This document shows positions 7,659-14,969 of a stretch of DNA of 64,000 nucleotides, piece after piece. Location of the stretch: the NCBI GenBank assembly GCA_023418915.1, contig JAEZYU010000098.1:1-64000 (forward strand), given 5' to 3'. The notes beneath the pieces are model-generated. The model had not been told where the DNA came from and did not search any database. It saw only the letters and a program-made list of their open reading frames with translations. Both the position numbers and the translations under genes were made by a program. Every line of letters starts with the position of its first letter. The first letter of the stretch is position 1. This stretch comes from Bacillota bacterium (GTDB lineage: Bacteria > Bacillota > Clostridia > Acetivibrionales > DTU013).

Positions 7659-7853
7659 ATGTCATACAGCAAATACAGCGACAGCCATAATGACTGTGCT
7701 TTACTCTTTTTCATTCTGATCTTTCTGCTGCTATTTTATGATAATAGTGCGGTCGGCATATTAAAGCATGGAAAGCGCAGTGTTAACACATGCGGCAGAG
7801 ATGATTCACTGCTGTTTTTCATACTTGTATTTCTTAAACTTTTCTATTACTAG
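7659..7853 (+). CDS. Small hydrophobic protein with a duplicated LLFFIL segment
   Basis: 64 residues preceded by an excellent AGGAGGG site. Two copies of one unit make up the protein: CALLFFILIFLLLFYD and SLLFFILVFLKLFYY, separated by a charged, cysteine-containing linker. Each unit is a potential short membrane helix. Similar tiny hydrophobic proteins are common near spore-coat genes of Firmicutes, but I cannot assign a named family. It is followed directly by a perfect terminator, so it is its own transcription unit upstream of the sleB cluster. Confidence 0.72.
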   Translation: MSYSKYSDSHNDCALLFFILIFLLLFYDNSAVGILKHGKRSVNTCGRDDSLLFFILVFLKLFYY

Positions 7854-7861
7854 CCTTTAGC

Positions 7862-7887
7862 GGGGCATTTAAATGCCCCTTTACTTT
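7862..7887 (+). terminator. Terminator after the small hydrophobic protein gene
   Basis: Perfect 18-bp palindrome GGGGCATTTAAATGCCCC (7862-7879) followed by TTTACTTT, eight bases after the stop codon. Confidence 0.85.
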
Positions 7888-7930
7888 GGGTGGAATTACG
7901 TTTTTCGACTCGAAAGGTTTGAAAGGCGTA

Positions 7931-8000
7931 TTAGCGATTTTCAGCCTATGGGCTGAAAATATATCGAGAAGTTGGGACATCTTTCGCCTCGCTATACAAA
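7931..8000. repeat. Partial copy of the hairpin-rich dispersed element
   Basis: Contains the 10-bp perfect hairpin ATTTTCAGCC-tatg-GGCTGAAAAT (7937-7960) followed by a GGGACATCTTTCGCCTCGCTATAC end shared (with small changes) by the copies at 7.4 and 11.8 kb. Only the right half of the element is present. Confidence 0.55.
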
Positions 8001-8118
8001 TATCAGTACCCCCAACTGTAAAATTCTCACCAGTTCCCCGGCGCAGAAAAAATGTAGTAACACATATCTTGAATCGTTCATAGTATATACTGTTATTCAA
8101 ATTACCGGGGGCATTTCT

Positions 8119-8325
8119 ATGGCTGTTTTTGATAAATTTTCTGGTAAATTGAGACCAATTTTTGATGAAGGACTTGATGAAGTCCTAATTTTTGCCATTA
8201 TTTTCATTCTAATTTTAGTTTCAGAAAACAGTGGTGATAGCATGGGTATTCTACCTGTTGTGATCATAGGTGCATTCCTGCTGATATTTGCTGGTACATG
8301 CAGAAATAATGAGTCTACAGCATAG
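8119..8325 (+). CDS. Small membrane protein, unknown
   Basis: 68 residues from the ATG at 8119 (MAVFDKFSGKLRPIFDEGLDE start), preceded by GGGGG. Two hydrophobic helices (LIFAIIFILILV and ILPVVIIGAFLLIFAGTC) are separated by a short polar loop. The open frame extends upstream to 7972, but that part overlaps the repeat element and lacks a ribosome binding site. It is the first gene of a co-directional run that ends in sleB, so a sporulation role is a guess from position. Confidence 0.6.
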   Translation: MAVFDKFSGKLRPIFDEGLDEVLIFAIIFILILVSENSGDSMGILPVVIIGAFLLIFAGTCRNNESTA

Positions 8326-8408
8326 CGGACAACTATGTGAGCATAACATGCATAAAGGGTGCTCTTTAACTCAGTAGTTCATTGATTGATATTTGGAGGT
8401 ATTAGGAT

Positions 8409-8729
8409 ATGGCGAATGGATTAAATAAAAAGCTGGCCGAACTTCTCGGCAAAATGGATGATAAAGTGCTTCAGGCGAAAATTAACGCTGCGGTTGATAT
8501 GCTTAAAAACGGCGATCACGAAGAATTGGCGAAAAAGCTTAACAAAGTCGATAAGAATGAAATACTATCAAAGCTTAATGAAATAGACGATGAGAGAATC
8601 AAAGATATGAAACTGAACAAATCTGAGCTAAAGCAAAAAATGAACAGCATCGATCTGGATGCCGTACAAAAAATGCTTGGTGAGAATGGCCCTGAGATAA
8701 TCAGTAAAATAAAAGACATTATTAAATAA
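8409..8729 (+). CDS. Small charged helical protein, unknown
   Basis: 106 residues, with GGAGGT 9-10 nt before the ATG. The sequence is nearly all charged amphipathic helix (repeated K/E-rich LNK, LNEID, LNKSEL blocks) with no cysteine, signal peptide or membrane segment, so a cytoplasmic helical or coiled protein is expected. The recurrent 'KLNxxDxxxIxxKL' spacing suggests short internal repeats. No family recognised. It lies 83 bp after the small membrane protein and 43 bp before the next gene of the sleB run. Confidence 0.65.
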   Translation: MANGLNKKLAELLGKMDDKVLQAKINAAVDMLKNGDHEELAKKLNKVDKNEILSKLNEIDDERIKDMKLNKSELKQKMNSIDLDAVQKMLGENGPEIISKIKDIIK

Positions 8730-8772
8730 TTAATGAATATATTATTAGTGCTATGAGTTGGAGGAAGGGTCT

Positions 8773-9264
8773 ATGAGTGACGATCTTGGCAAAAAGGTGC
8801 AGCAGATAGCACAACTGCTTGGGCAGGAAGATGTACCGGACAATGTAAAGGAGCTTGTCTCCCTGATTGCGGCCTCGCTGGATAACAAAGGCAGCAAGGG
8901 GGACGTTTCTTCAGAAGCAGAGGCCGAAAGTACGAGCAACGCTTCTTCAGAGAAAGTTACCTCAGATGGGGACATTTCTCCAGAAACTCTTCCTCCAGGG
9001 ACCGGCAGCCCTGTACAGGGCAATACTATTCAAAATGCAGCCAGGCCGGGCAGCGAAGGGAAAGGAGCTGTACTGAACAAAGACATGCTGGATACTGCAA
9101 AAAGTGCACTCAGTCGATTCAATGCCTCCAGCGATCCTCGAATAAACCTTTTGAATGCGATCAAGCCATTTATGAATAATAAAAGGCAAAAGAAAATAGG
9201 CAACTGCATTCAATTATTGCAAATAGCTGGCTTCAGTAGGCTTATAAACGATCAGGAAAAATAG
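8773..9264 (+). CDS. Unknown protein of the sleB cluster with a repeat-rich linker
   Basis: 163 residues from ATG 8773 (GGAGGAAGGG just upstream; an earlier TTG at 8758 falls on the ribosome binding site). A helical N-terminal segment (KKVQQIAQLLGQEDVP, residues 7-35) and a basic helical C-terminal domain (residues about 108-160, DPRINLLNAIKPFMNNKRQK) are joined by a Ser/Glu/Gly-rich linker. Within the linker, DNA 8899-8912 (GGGGACGTTTCTTC) and 8968-8981 (GGGGACATTTCTCC) are copies of the dispersed repeat and encode GDVSS and GDISP in frame. The linker may thus have been enlarged by repeat insertion. It is followed after 14 bp by the next gene. Function unknown. Confidence 0.68.
   Translation: MSDDLGKKVQQIAQLLGQEDVPDNVKELVSLIAASLDNKGSKGDVSSEAEAESTSNASSEKVTSDGDISPETLPPGTGSPVQGNTIQNAARPGSEGKGAVLNKDMLDTAKSALSRFNASSDPRINLLNAIKPFMNNKRQKKIGNCIQLLQIAGFSRLINDQEK
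8899..8981 (+). repeat. Two in-frame GGGGACRTTTCTYC repeat copies inside a gene
   Basis: Copies at 8899-8912 and 8968-8981, start-to-start distance 69 bp (a multiple of three). Both are followed by a CAGAA motif and are read in the same frame (Gly-Asp-Val/Ile-Ser). Confidence 0.7.
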
Positions 9265-9278
9265 GTGAGGTGAACCAG

Positions 9279-9608
9279 ATGCCTTATAAAAGGCCAATCA
9301 AAAGTTCTAAGAAATACATGCCCCAATTCTATAGTCCAAGTCCATCTTATCCAATGAATGCCGCCGGATCATATTCTCACCATGATTCGGATTTCTTCGG
9401 AATACCGCTTCCCAATGAAAAGGAAGTACAGACAGATGAAACATTTGAAAAACGAAAGACTTCCCCGTTTATCAAAGTTATTAATTATATACAGAAGCAT
9501 ATCACCATTGAGGAATTGATTTTAATCGGGCTTATTCTATTAATGCTCGATGAATCTTTTGAAGATGATCTTCTTCTTATAATACTAATCTACATACTTC
9601 TTTTCTGA
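9279..9608 (+). CDS. Small protein with C-terminal membrane hairpin
   Basis: 109 residues from ATG 9279 (GGTGAGGT upstream; a GTG at 9270 is less well placed). The first 70 residues are polar and rich in Pro, Ser, Tyr and Lys; the end (ITIEELILIGLILLMLDES, then DDLLLIILIYILLF) forms two short hydrophobic helices around an acidic turn. This C-terminal pattern recurs in small clostridial and bacillar membrane proteins of unknown role, but I cannot name a family. It sits between the preceding unknown gene (14 bp away) and sleB (64 bp away). Confidence 0.68.
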   Translation: MPYKRPIKSSKKYMPQFYSPSPSYPMNAAGSYSHHDSDFFGIPLPNEKEVQTDETFEKRKTSPFIKVINYIQKHITIEELILIGLILLMLDESFEDDLLLIILIYILLF

Positions 9609-9672
9609 ATAAATTCCTTCATAATACAAAAAATAAAGTAGCCAAGCATTACAAAAGAAAAGAGGAATAGCG

Positions 9673-10368
9673 TTGCTGAAAAGGACTGCTCTACTTATTT
9701 TTGCTACTATTTTTATTATTTTGCTGCTATTTAACCATGCACAGATTTCCGCTATATTGGATAACAGTATAGCAGCACTTTCCGGATACGGATCAACTGG
9801 CCAGGAGGTCAGAAACATACAGACCCGCTTATCGAATTGGGGCTATTATAATGGTGAAATCGATGGCATGTATGGTTATTTGACATATAGCGCAGTTAAA
9901 GATTTCCAATTAAAAAACGGTTTAGCAGTAGACGGTATAGCAGGCCCCCAAACACTAGCTGCACTCGGGCTGCCAACGGGCCAACCGTCAGGTGGTGATG
10001 GCGCAGCTCGCAGTGATTCAAGTGAAGTGAATCTTCTAGCAAGAATAATTAGTGGGGAATCTCGCGGCGAACCTTATGTTGGACAAGTTGCAGTCGGTGC
10101 TGTAGTTTTAAATCGGGTCAGAGACTCCAGATTCCCAAATACGATCGCTGGTGTTATATACCAGCCTGGCGCCTTTGATGCAGTCTATGACGGACAGATA
10201 AACCTGGAACCTGCGGCAAGTTCCATTAAGGCCGCAAGAGACGCCTTAAACGGGTGGGATCCAACATACGGCTGTGTTTACTATTATAATCCGGCAACAG
10301 CCACTAGTTCATGGATATGGTCACGACGAATAGTCCTGAAAATAGGGAAACACAATTTCGCAATATGA
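9673..10368 (+). CDS. sleB: Spore cortex-lytic enzyme SleB
   Basis: 231 residues starting at TTG 9673, with GAGGAA 7 nt upstream. An N-terminal export helix (6-24) is followed by a peptidoglycan-binding domain (about 41-96; VRNIQTRLSNWGYY, DGMYGYLT, VDGIAGPQTLAAL) and a CwlJ/SleB hydrolase domain (about 118-229). Glu129 in IISGESRGE is the expected catalytic glutamate of this lytic transglycosylase family, which cleaves muramic-delta-lactam cortex during germination. The C-terminus SWIWSRRIVLKIGKHNF matches the family end. In Bacillus the partner ypeB follows sleB; here it does not. A repeat copy (10372-10385) begins four bases after the stop codon, and no clear terminator is seen. Confidence 0.93.
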   Translation: MLKRTALLIFATIFIILLLFNHAQISAILDNSIAALSGYGSTGQEVRNIQTRLSNWGYYNGEIDGMYGYLTYSAVKDFQLKNGLAVDGIAGPQTLAALGLPTGQPSGGDGAARSDSSEVNLLARIISGESRGEPYVGQVAVGAVVLNRVRDSRFPNTIAGVIYQPGAFDAVYDGQINLEPAASSIKAARDALNGWDPTYGCVYYYNPATATSSWIWSRRIVLKIGKHNFAI

Positions 10369-10371
10369 TAA

Positions 10372-10385
10372 GGGGACAGTTCTCC
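10372..10385 (+). repeat. GGGGACAGTTCTCC dispersed repeat copy after sleB
   Basis: Consensus copy beginning four bases after the sleB stop codon. Confidence 0.8.
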
Positions 10386-10395
10386 AAATACTGTT

Positions 10396-10650
10396 TATAA
10401 CGCATCGTTTGTAGAAAATTTACGTTTGTAGAAAATTTTTCTTTCCTCTTGTGAATTTCAACGAGGCGGGAGATATACTCACATCGTTTTCTTTTGATTA
10501 ATCAAGAGAAAAATCTGAAAGGCAAATCGGTACCCGCCACATAGTGTTTTTCAACCCGATGGGTTTGAAAAGACGCATCATCCGTATCCCAGCCTGAATG
10601 GCTGATAAACGTTAAGATACGCAGGAAATATTTCTCCTCATAATTATTAG
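10396..10650. repeat. TATAACG/GCCTCG hairpin-rich dispersed element, long copy
   Basis: Begins TTTATAACGCATCGTTTG, continues with the A/T palindrome, TTTCAACGAGGC and GGTACCCGCCACA, then the hairpin TTTTCAACCC-gat-GGGTTTGAAAA (10547-10571). Compared with TTTTCAGCC/GGCTGAAAA in other copies both arms have changed together, so pairing is kept. A second small hairpin CAGCC-tgaat-GGCTG follows. This fills most of the gap 10369-10752, which otherwise shows no gene. Confidence 0.6.
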
Positions 10651-10752
10651 CAGTGTATCCATGGTTACAATGCTGTTGATTTGTATACCTAAGCACCAAT
10701 GATGAAGTTAGAGCCTTATCCTGACATCCTATTGAAAATCTTCATCTGAATC

Positions 10753-11634
10753 TTACTTAACATAAAAATTATAGCGGGGACGTTTCTTCGAATCATTCCC
10801 AATATGGAGTTTATCAAAAGAAAGTTGAGAACTGTCCCTGAAAAATTGAACAAGGTACACCGCCAGTGTAGTAAAATAGGCTGTGGTAAATGCCCAGCCC
10901 GAGATATACCTGAATATCTGGCTGCCTACCATGTAAATCAGGCAGAGACCGCCGGCAAAAACTGCATCAAACACTAAAAGGCCAAGTGTAATCCTCCAAA
11001 ATCTGCGGTCTGCAATTGCTTTACCTGCTCTGAATGGTTTTTTCGAAGCTGTCAGTGAAGCAATATACCACATGTATATGTAAATAGAGAGAAATGAGAG
11101 AGCAACGATAAACACACCTATCGTCATAATATCAATGAAAACCGCTGCCAACATAAGTTCAGGTTTAGATAAAAAAGCTAATCTGGTAATAACGATTGCC
11201 GGTACTGATGACACCAGAAGGAAAATTACCAGGAGCACTGAAAAAATTGTCGCCCTTATTGTGATTAAGAAAAACCTAAAAAAGTACTTTCTAATACCCT
11301 TTATGAACAAGCCCTTTTTACCTGCTCCATTCAATAATGCATCATTTACAGTAAGAAGATAACCCGGCAACAGTAAGCCAACTACTGCGGAAAGCAAAAT
11401 CGCCATTATAGCCGTTGATACTAATATCAGCCAGATGTTCTGCGGATCTACCAGCATCTGTATCAATGCAAGAACACTGTCGAAAAAATCGCCACCAGTC
11501 ATGTTGACTATTCCAATTATCATAGCCATGACCGGTATAAACATATATAATACAGCAGCAATAAGCATAATCACTCCAACCGTTATAACGATTGACGGAT
11601 GTTTTGCAACAGCTTTTAAAGTAGTTTTGATCAT
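10753..11634 (-). CDS. Polytopic membrane protein, unknown, with repeat-derived C-terminal tail
   Basis: 293 residues with about six membrane helices (IVITVGVIMLIAAVLYMFIP, WLILVSTAIMAILLSAVVG, ATIFSVLLVIFLLVSSVPAI, LMLAAVFIDIMTIGVFIVAL, LLVFDAVFAGGLCLIYMVG, and a last one near 250). It resembles DUF4013-type or other membrane proteins of unknown role; I cannot name the family with confidence. The last 25-30 residues are encoded by dispersed repeats: GAGAACTGTCCC at 10827-10838 gives RDSSQ and GGGGACGTTTCTTC at 10776-10789 gives SKKRPR, both read antisense to the repeat's usual sense. The ancestral C-terminus has probably been replaced or extended. A GAAGGA site lies about 11 nt before the ATG. 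Confidence 0.7.
   Translation of the reverse strand: MIKTTLKAVAKHPSIVITVGVIMLIAAVLYMFIPVMAMIIGIVNMTGGDFFDSVLALIQMLVDPQNIWLILVSTAIMAILLSAVVGLLLPGYLLTVNDALLNGAGKKGLFIKGIRKYFFRFFLITIRATIFSVLLVIFLLVSSVPAIVITRLAFLSKPELMLAAVFIDIMTIGVFIVALSFLSIYIYMWYIASLTASKKPFRAGKAIADRRFWRITLGLLVFDAVFAGGLCLIYMVGSQIFRYISGWAFTTAYFTTLAVYLVQFFRDSSQLSFDKLHIGNDSKKRPRYNFYVK
10776..10838. repeat. Two dispersed-repeat copies at a gene 3' end
   Basis: GGGGACGTTTCTTC (10776-10789) and, in opposite orientation, GAGAACTGTCCC (10827-10838) form an inverted pair inside the last codons of the membrane-protein gene. Confidence 0.75.
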
Positions 11635-11708
11635 GCAGGCACGATTCCTTCTTTCAAGTAAATTCTATATCACAAAAATACCTATAAAATCAAAAAGCTC
11701 ATCGTTTA

Positions 11709-11902
11709 CTTATAACACTTCATTTCAAAGAAAATTTTTAGTTTCTATAAAATTTTCTTACCAAGTCACAAAACATCCAAAGGGATATATTGTGATATTG
11801 CGGTGTTTCAACGAGGCTAGTCGCAAGCAAGGCTTGCTGCTCGCCTATGCATCCCAGGTGAAAATACATTAAGAGGCAGGGGACATCTTTCGCCTCGCTA
11901 TA
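11709..11902. repeat. TATAACG/GCCTCG hairpin-rich dispersed element, copy upstream of the membrane-protein gene
   Basis: Begins TTATAACACTTCATTTC and ends TTTCGCCTCGCTATAC. It carries the A/T palindrome, GTCACAAAACATCCAAAG, TTTCAACGAGGC, and the GCAAGGCTTGC hairpin module. It is the most complete partner of the copy at 7351-7500 and of the left half at 5.5 kb. Fills most of the gap 11635-11921. Confidence 0.65.
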
Positions 11903-11921
11903 CTCAAATATATTCTGCCAT

Positions 11922-14078
11922 TCACTCGATGTCCTTCATACTAAGGCTTATTCTTTTTCTGACAGAATCAACTGATAATACTCTTACTTTTACAATATCT
12001 CCCACTGATACAACATCCATTGGGTTTTTCACGAACCTTTCTGATAATTCCGATATGTGGACAAGTCCATCCTGATGGACGCCTATATCGACAAAAGCTC
12101 CAAAATCAGCCACATTTCTAACAGTCCCCGTAAGTACCATTCCCAGTTTCAGGTCTGCAATATCAAGAACATCAGTCAGAAGAACAGGCTTCGGCAATTC
12201 ATCTCTAGGATCACGCCCGGGTTTCATCAGCTCATCAATAATATCCCGCAACGTCGGTATCCCAACACCTACAGCAGATGCAACAGACCCAAGCCCTCTT
12301 TTTTCAACTTCCTTCGGCAGCCCATCCAGGCGCCTGTTTTTCACATCCTCAAGTGAATACCCTGCTATTTCCAGCAGCTTTTTCGCCGCATCGTAGGACT
12401 CGGGATGGACCGATGTGTTATCTAATATGTTTGCACCCTCATGAATCCTCAAAAAGCCTGCGCATTGCTCAAACGCCTTATTTCCTAATTTTTTAACCTT
12501 TTTTAGCTCCCGCCTGCTTGAAAATCGTCCGATGCTTTCACGATAGTCGACTATATTTTTTGCAACGGATGAATTGATACCTGAAACGTAGGAAAGCAAA
12601 GAAGACGAAGCCGTATTTAAATCAACACCGACACTGTTGACGCAATCCTCAACAACACCGCCAAGACTCTCACTGAGCCGTTTCTGATTCATATCATGCT
12701 GGTATTGCCCGACACCAATCGCTTTAGGATCAATTTTAACCAACTCGGCCAACGGATCCTGAAGGCGCCTTGCTATTGAAACAGCACTCCTAAGCGAAAC
12801 ATCAAATTCAGGAAATTCCTCAGCCCCTAACTTTGAAGCTGAATATACGGATGCTCCCGCTTCACTGACAACCATATAGTAAACCTTCCTATCAATCCTT
12901 TTTAATGCATTTACGGTAAATATTTCCGATTCCTTGGAAGCGGTACCATTACCTATCGAAACTATATCGACATTGTATTTATTGATAAGCATCATAATGA
13001 CTTTTTCTGATTCCTCTACCCTGTTTTGAGGTGGCGTAGGATAAATGACCGTTGTTGCCAAAACCTTTCCTGTATCATCGACTACAGCGATTTTGCAGCC
13101 AGTCCGATAAGCAGGGTCGAGCCCCAGTACAACTCTTCCTTTGACAGGTGGCTGCAACAGCAAATTCCGTAAATTTTCTGCAAAAACCTTCATTGCATGT
13201 TCACCTGCTGCTTCTGTTAATTCATTTCTTACCTCGTTCTCTATCGAAGGAGCAATTAAGCGCTTGTACGAGTCCTCTATAGCTTTTTCTACATATTGTG
13301 AGGTTATGGATCTTTTTTTCTTTATAGTTCTGGCCTTCAGTGTTTTGATTATGATTTCCTCGGGCACTTCCACTCTTACCTGCAGATACTCTTCTTTCTC
13401 TCCTCTGTTTATTGCAAGGACCCTGTGCTTTGCTACCTGTAATACCGGCTCCTTGAAATCATAGTACATCCTGTATACAGAGTCTTCTTCCTTATTAGCT
13501 TTAGAAACAAGCATCCCATGCCTGAAATACAATTCTCTTGCCGACTTTCTACACCCAGCATCGTCTGAAATCTCTTCTGCGATTATGTCCATAGCACCGG
13601 CGAGAGCATCCTCCGTATTGTTCACACCCTTTTCGGTATCCACGAACCGCTCAGCCATACTAAATATATCACCCGCTAGTATCTCCTGATCAAAAATCAT
13701 CTTCGCCAGTTGTTCCAGGCCTTTTTCCCGCGCTATTGATGCCCTTGTTCTCCTTTTGGGCTTGAAAGGTCTGTATATATCCTCAATTTCCTGCATGCTT
13801 TTGCATAAGTCAAGTGAAGATGAAATCTCCGCTGTCATTTTGCCTTGAGCGTCAATCAGCCTTCTAACCTCATCTCTCCTGCTTTCCAGGTTTCTCAGGT
13901 AAATCAGTCTGTCATACAACTCTCTGAGTACCTGATCATTCAGTTCTCCTGTTTGTTCCTTTCTGTATCTTGCTATAAATGGTATTGTACAGCCCTCATC
14001 AACCAGCTTTAGCGTGTTTTGTACCTGAAAGGGTTTCAGATTGAACTCCTGTATTAACTGAGCCGAAATATCAGCCAT
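11922..14078 (-). CDS. tex: Tex-family RNA-binding transcriptional accessory protein
   Basis: 718 residues from the ATG at 14078 (AAAGGAG about 11 nt upstream); a longer frame back to 14165 would exceed the usual length. Order of domains matches Tex: helical N-terminus (IARYRKEQTGELND), YqgF/RNase H-like domain (VLGLDPAYRTGCKIAVVD), helix-hairpin-helix repeats (SSLLSYVSGINSSVAKNIV), and a C-terminal S1 domain (GMVLTGTVRNVADFGAFVD ... QDGLVHISEL). Tex binds RNA/DNA and acts in transcription and stress tolerance. The downstream neighbour in the same direction is the unknown membrane protein after a repeat-filled gap, so tex is probably the last gene of the run that begins with the glycerol-1-phosphate dehydrogenase (100 bp upstream of it lies the HAD gene). 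Confidence 0.93.
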   Translation of the reverse strand: MADISAQLIQEFNLKPFQVQNTLKLVDEGCTIPFIARYRKEQTGELNDQVLRELYDRLIYLRNLESRRDEVRRLIDAQGKMTAEISSSLDLCKSMQEIEDIYRPFKPKRRTRASIAREKGLEQLAKMIFDQEILAGDIFSMAERFVDTEKGVNNTEDALAGAMDIIAEEISDDAGCRKSARELYFRHGMLVSKANKEEDSVYRMYYDFKEPVLQVAKHRVLAINRGEKEEYLQVRVEVPEEIIIKTLKARTIKKKRSITSQYVEKAIEDSYKRLIAPSIENEVRNELTEAAGEHAMKVFAENLRNLLLQPPVKGRVVLGLDPAYRTGCKIAVVDDTGKVLATTVIYPTPPQNRVEESEKVIMMLINKYNVDIVSIGNGTASKESEIFTVNALKRIDRKVYYMVVSEAGASVYSASKLGAEEFPEFDVSLRSAVSIARRLQDPLAELVKIDPKAIGVGQYQHDMNQKRLSESLGGVVEDCVNSVGVDLNTASSSLLSYVSGINSSVAKNIVDYRESIGRFSSRRELKKVKKLGNKAFEQCAGFLRIHEGANILDNTSVHPESYDAAKKLLEIAGYSLEDVKNRRLDGLPKEVEKRGLGSVASAVGVGIPTLRDIIDELMKPGRDPRDELPKPVLLTDVLDIADLKLGMVLTGTVRNVADFGAFVDIGVHQDGLVHISELSERFVKNPMDVVSVGDIVKVRVLSVDSVRKRISLSMKDIE

Positions 14079-14177
14079 ATAGCCACTTACTCCTTTAGTA
14101 TCAGTATTTGCTAAATGTATCAGGGCACATGCCATCATTAAATCTGTGATAGCACCATTGCGCACATTCTGCTAAAG

Positions 14178-14969
14178 TCACAAAACCTGACCAAGCTCGT
14201 ATAATGATTGAAAAATAAAGTCAGGCTTAATAGATGAACTCTCCACATCCTGCATCTCAGTTTCACCCGTCAGCACCAATACACCTGTAATGTCATTGTT
14301 CACTCCCACAGCAATATCAGTATAGAGTCTGTCGCCTACAAATGCTATATCATCGCTGTTTTTACCGGTTATTAGCTTTATCATATCCACCGTTTCCCTG
14401 AAAGGCTTTCCCAGATACCGCGGCTTAACACCCGTAGAAGCCTCGACCATAGCGCACATAGATCCGCAGTCCGGAATGAATCCGTCCTCGGTAGGGCAGT
14501 TTAGGTCAAGATGTGTAGCAATGAATATCGCACCATTTCTTATAAATGTACATGCCCGCTCAATTTTATCATATGTAAGCGTGGTATCAAAACCCAATAC
14601 GACAATATCCGGATTATCTGCAGTGAGCCTGATGCCTTTCTCTCTGAAGCTGTCTTCAAGCAGCTCTGTTCCGACAAGATACACTCCGGCATCAGCATAA
14701 TTCTCTTTGAGGTATCTGATAGTAACGTCTCCTGAGGTTACTATAGAGCTTTCATCAACAAAACAATTCATAGCTTCCAATTTCTTTTTGTAATATACGG
14801 ATGTTCGGGATGAATTATTTGTAAAAAAAATAAATTGACAACCTTTTGTTTTGAGCTTATCCAAAAATTCAAGCGAACCTTTGATTAATTTTTCACCTAA
14901 ATAAAACGTTCCATCCATATCGAGTACGAATAGTCCTTTTCTCCTCAAAATTTCGAATTTATCAATCAT
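14178..14969 (-). CDS. HAD-IIA family sugar-phosphatase (AraL/NagD-like)
   Basis: 263 residues from the ATG at 14969 (GGAGG 5 nt upstream). HAD motifs: I, FVLDMDGTFYLGE (nucleophile Asp, acid/base Asp); II, FFTNNSSRT; III, a Lys in YLGKPFRETVD; IV, AFVGDRLYTDIAVG. The NagD/AraL-type C2 cap lies between motifs II and III. These are cytoplasmic phosphatases of small sugar or polyol phosphates. The start overlaps the end of the glycerol-1-phosphate dehydrogenase gene by 8 bp, indicating co-translation. In Bacillus subtilis araL (HAD-IIA) and araM (glycerol-1-phosphate dehydrogenase) are likewise adjacent, inside the arabinose operon; here the pair stands without arabinose genes. Confidence 0.88.
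   Translation of the reverse strand: MIDKFEILRRKGLFVLDMDGTFYLGEKLIKGSLEFLDKLKTKGCQFIFFTNNSSRTSVYYKKKLEAMNCFVDESSIVTSGDVTIRYLKENYADAGVYLVGTELLEDSFREKGIRLTADNPDIVVLGFDTTLTYDKIERACTFIRNGAIFIATHLDLNCPTEDGFIPDCGSMCAMVEASTGVKPRYLGKPFRETVDMIKLITGKNSDDIAFVGDRLYTDIAVGVNNDITGVLVLTGETEMQDVESSSIKPDFIFQSLYELGQVL

Noticed and set aside
10502..10699. 65-codon reverse frame after sleB
   Set aside because: Lies entirely within the hairpin-rich dispersed element.
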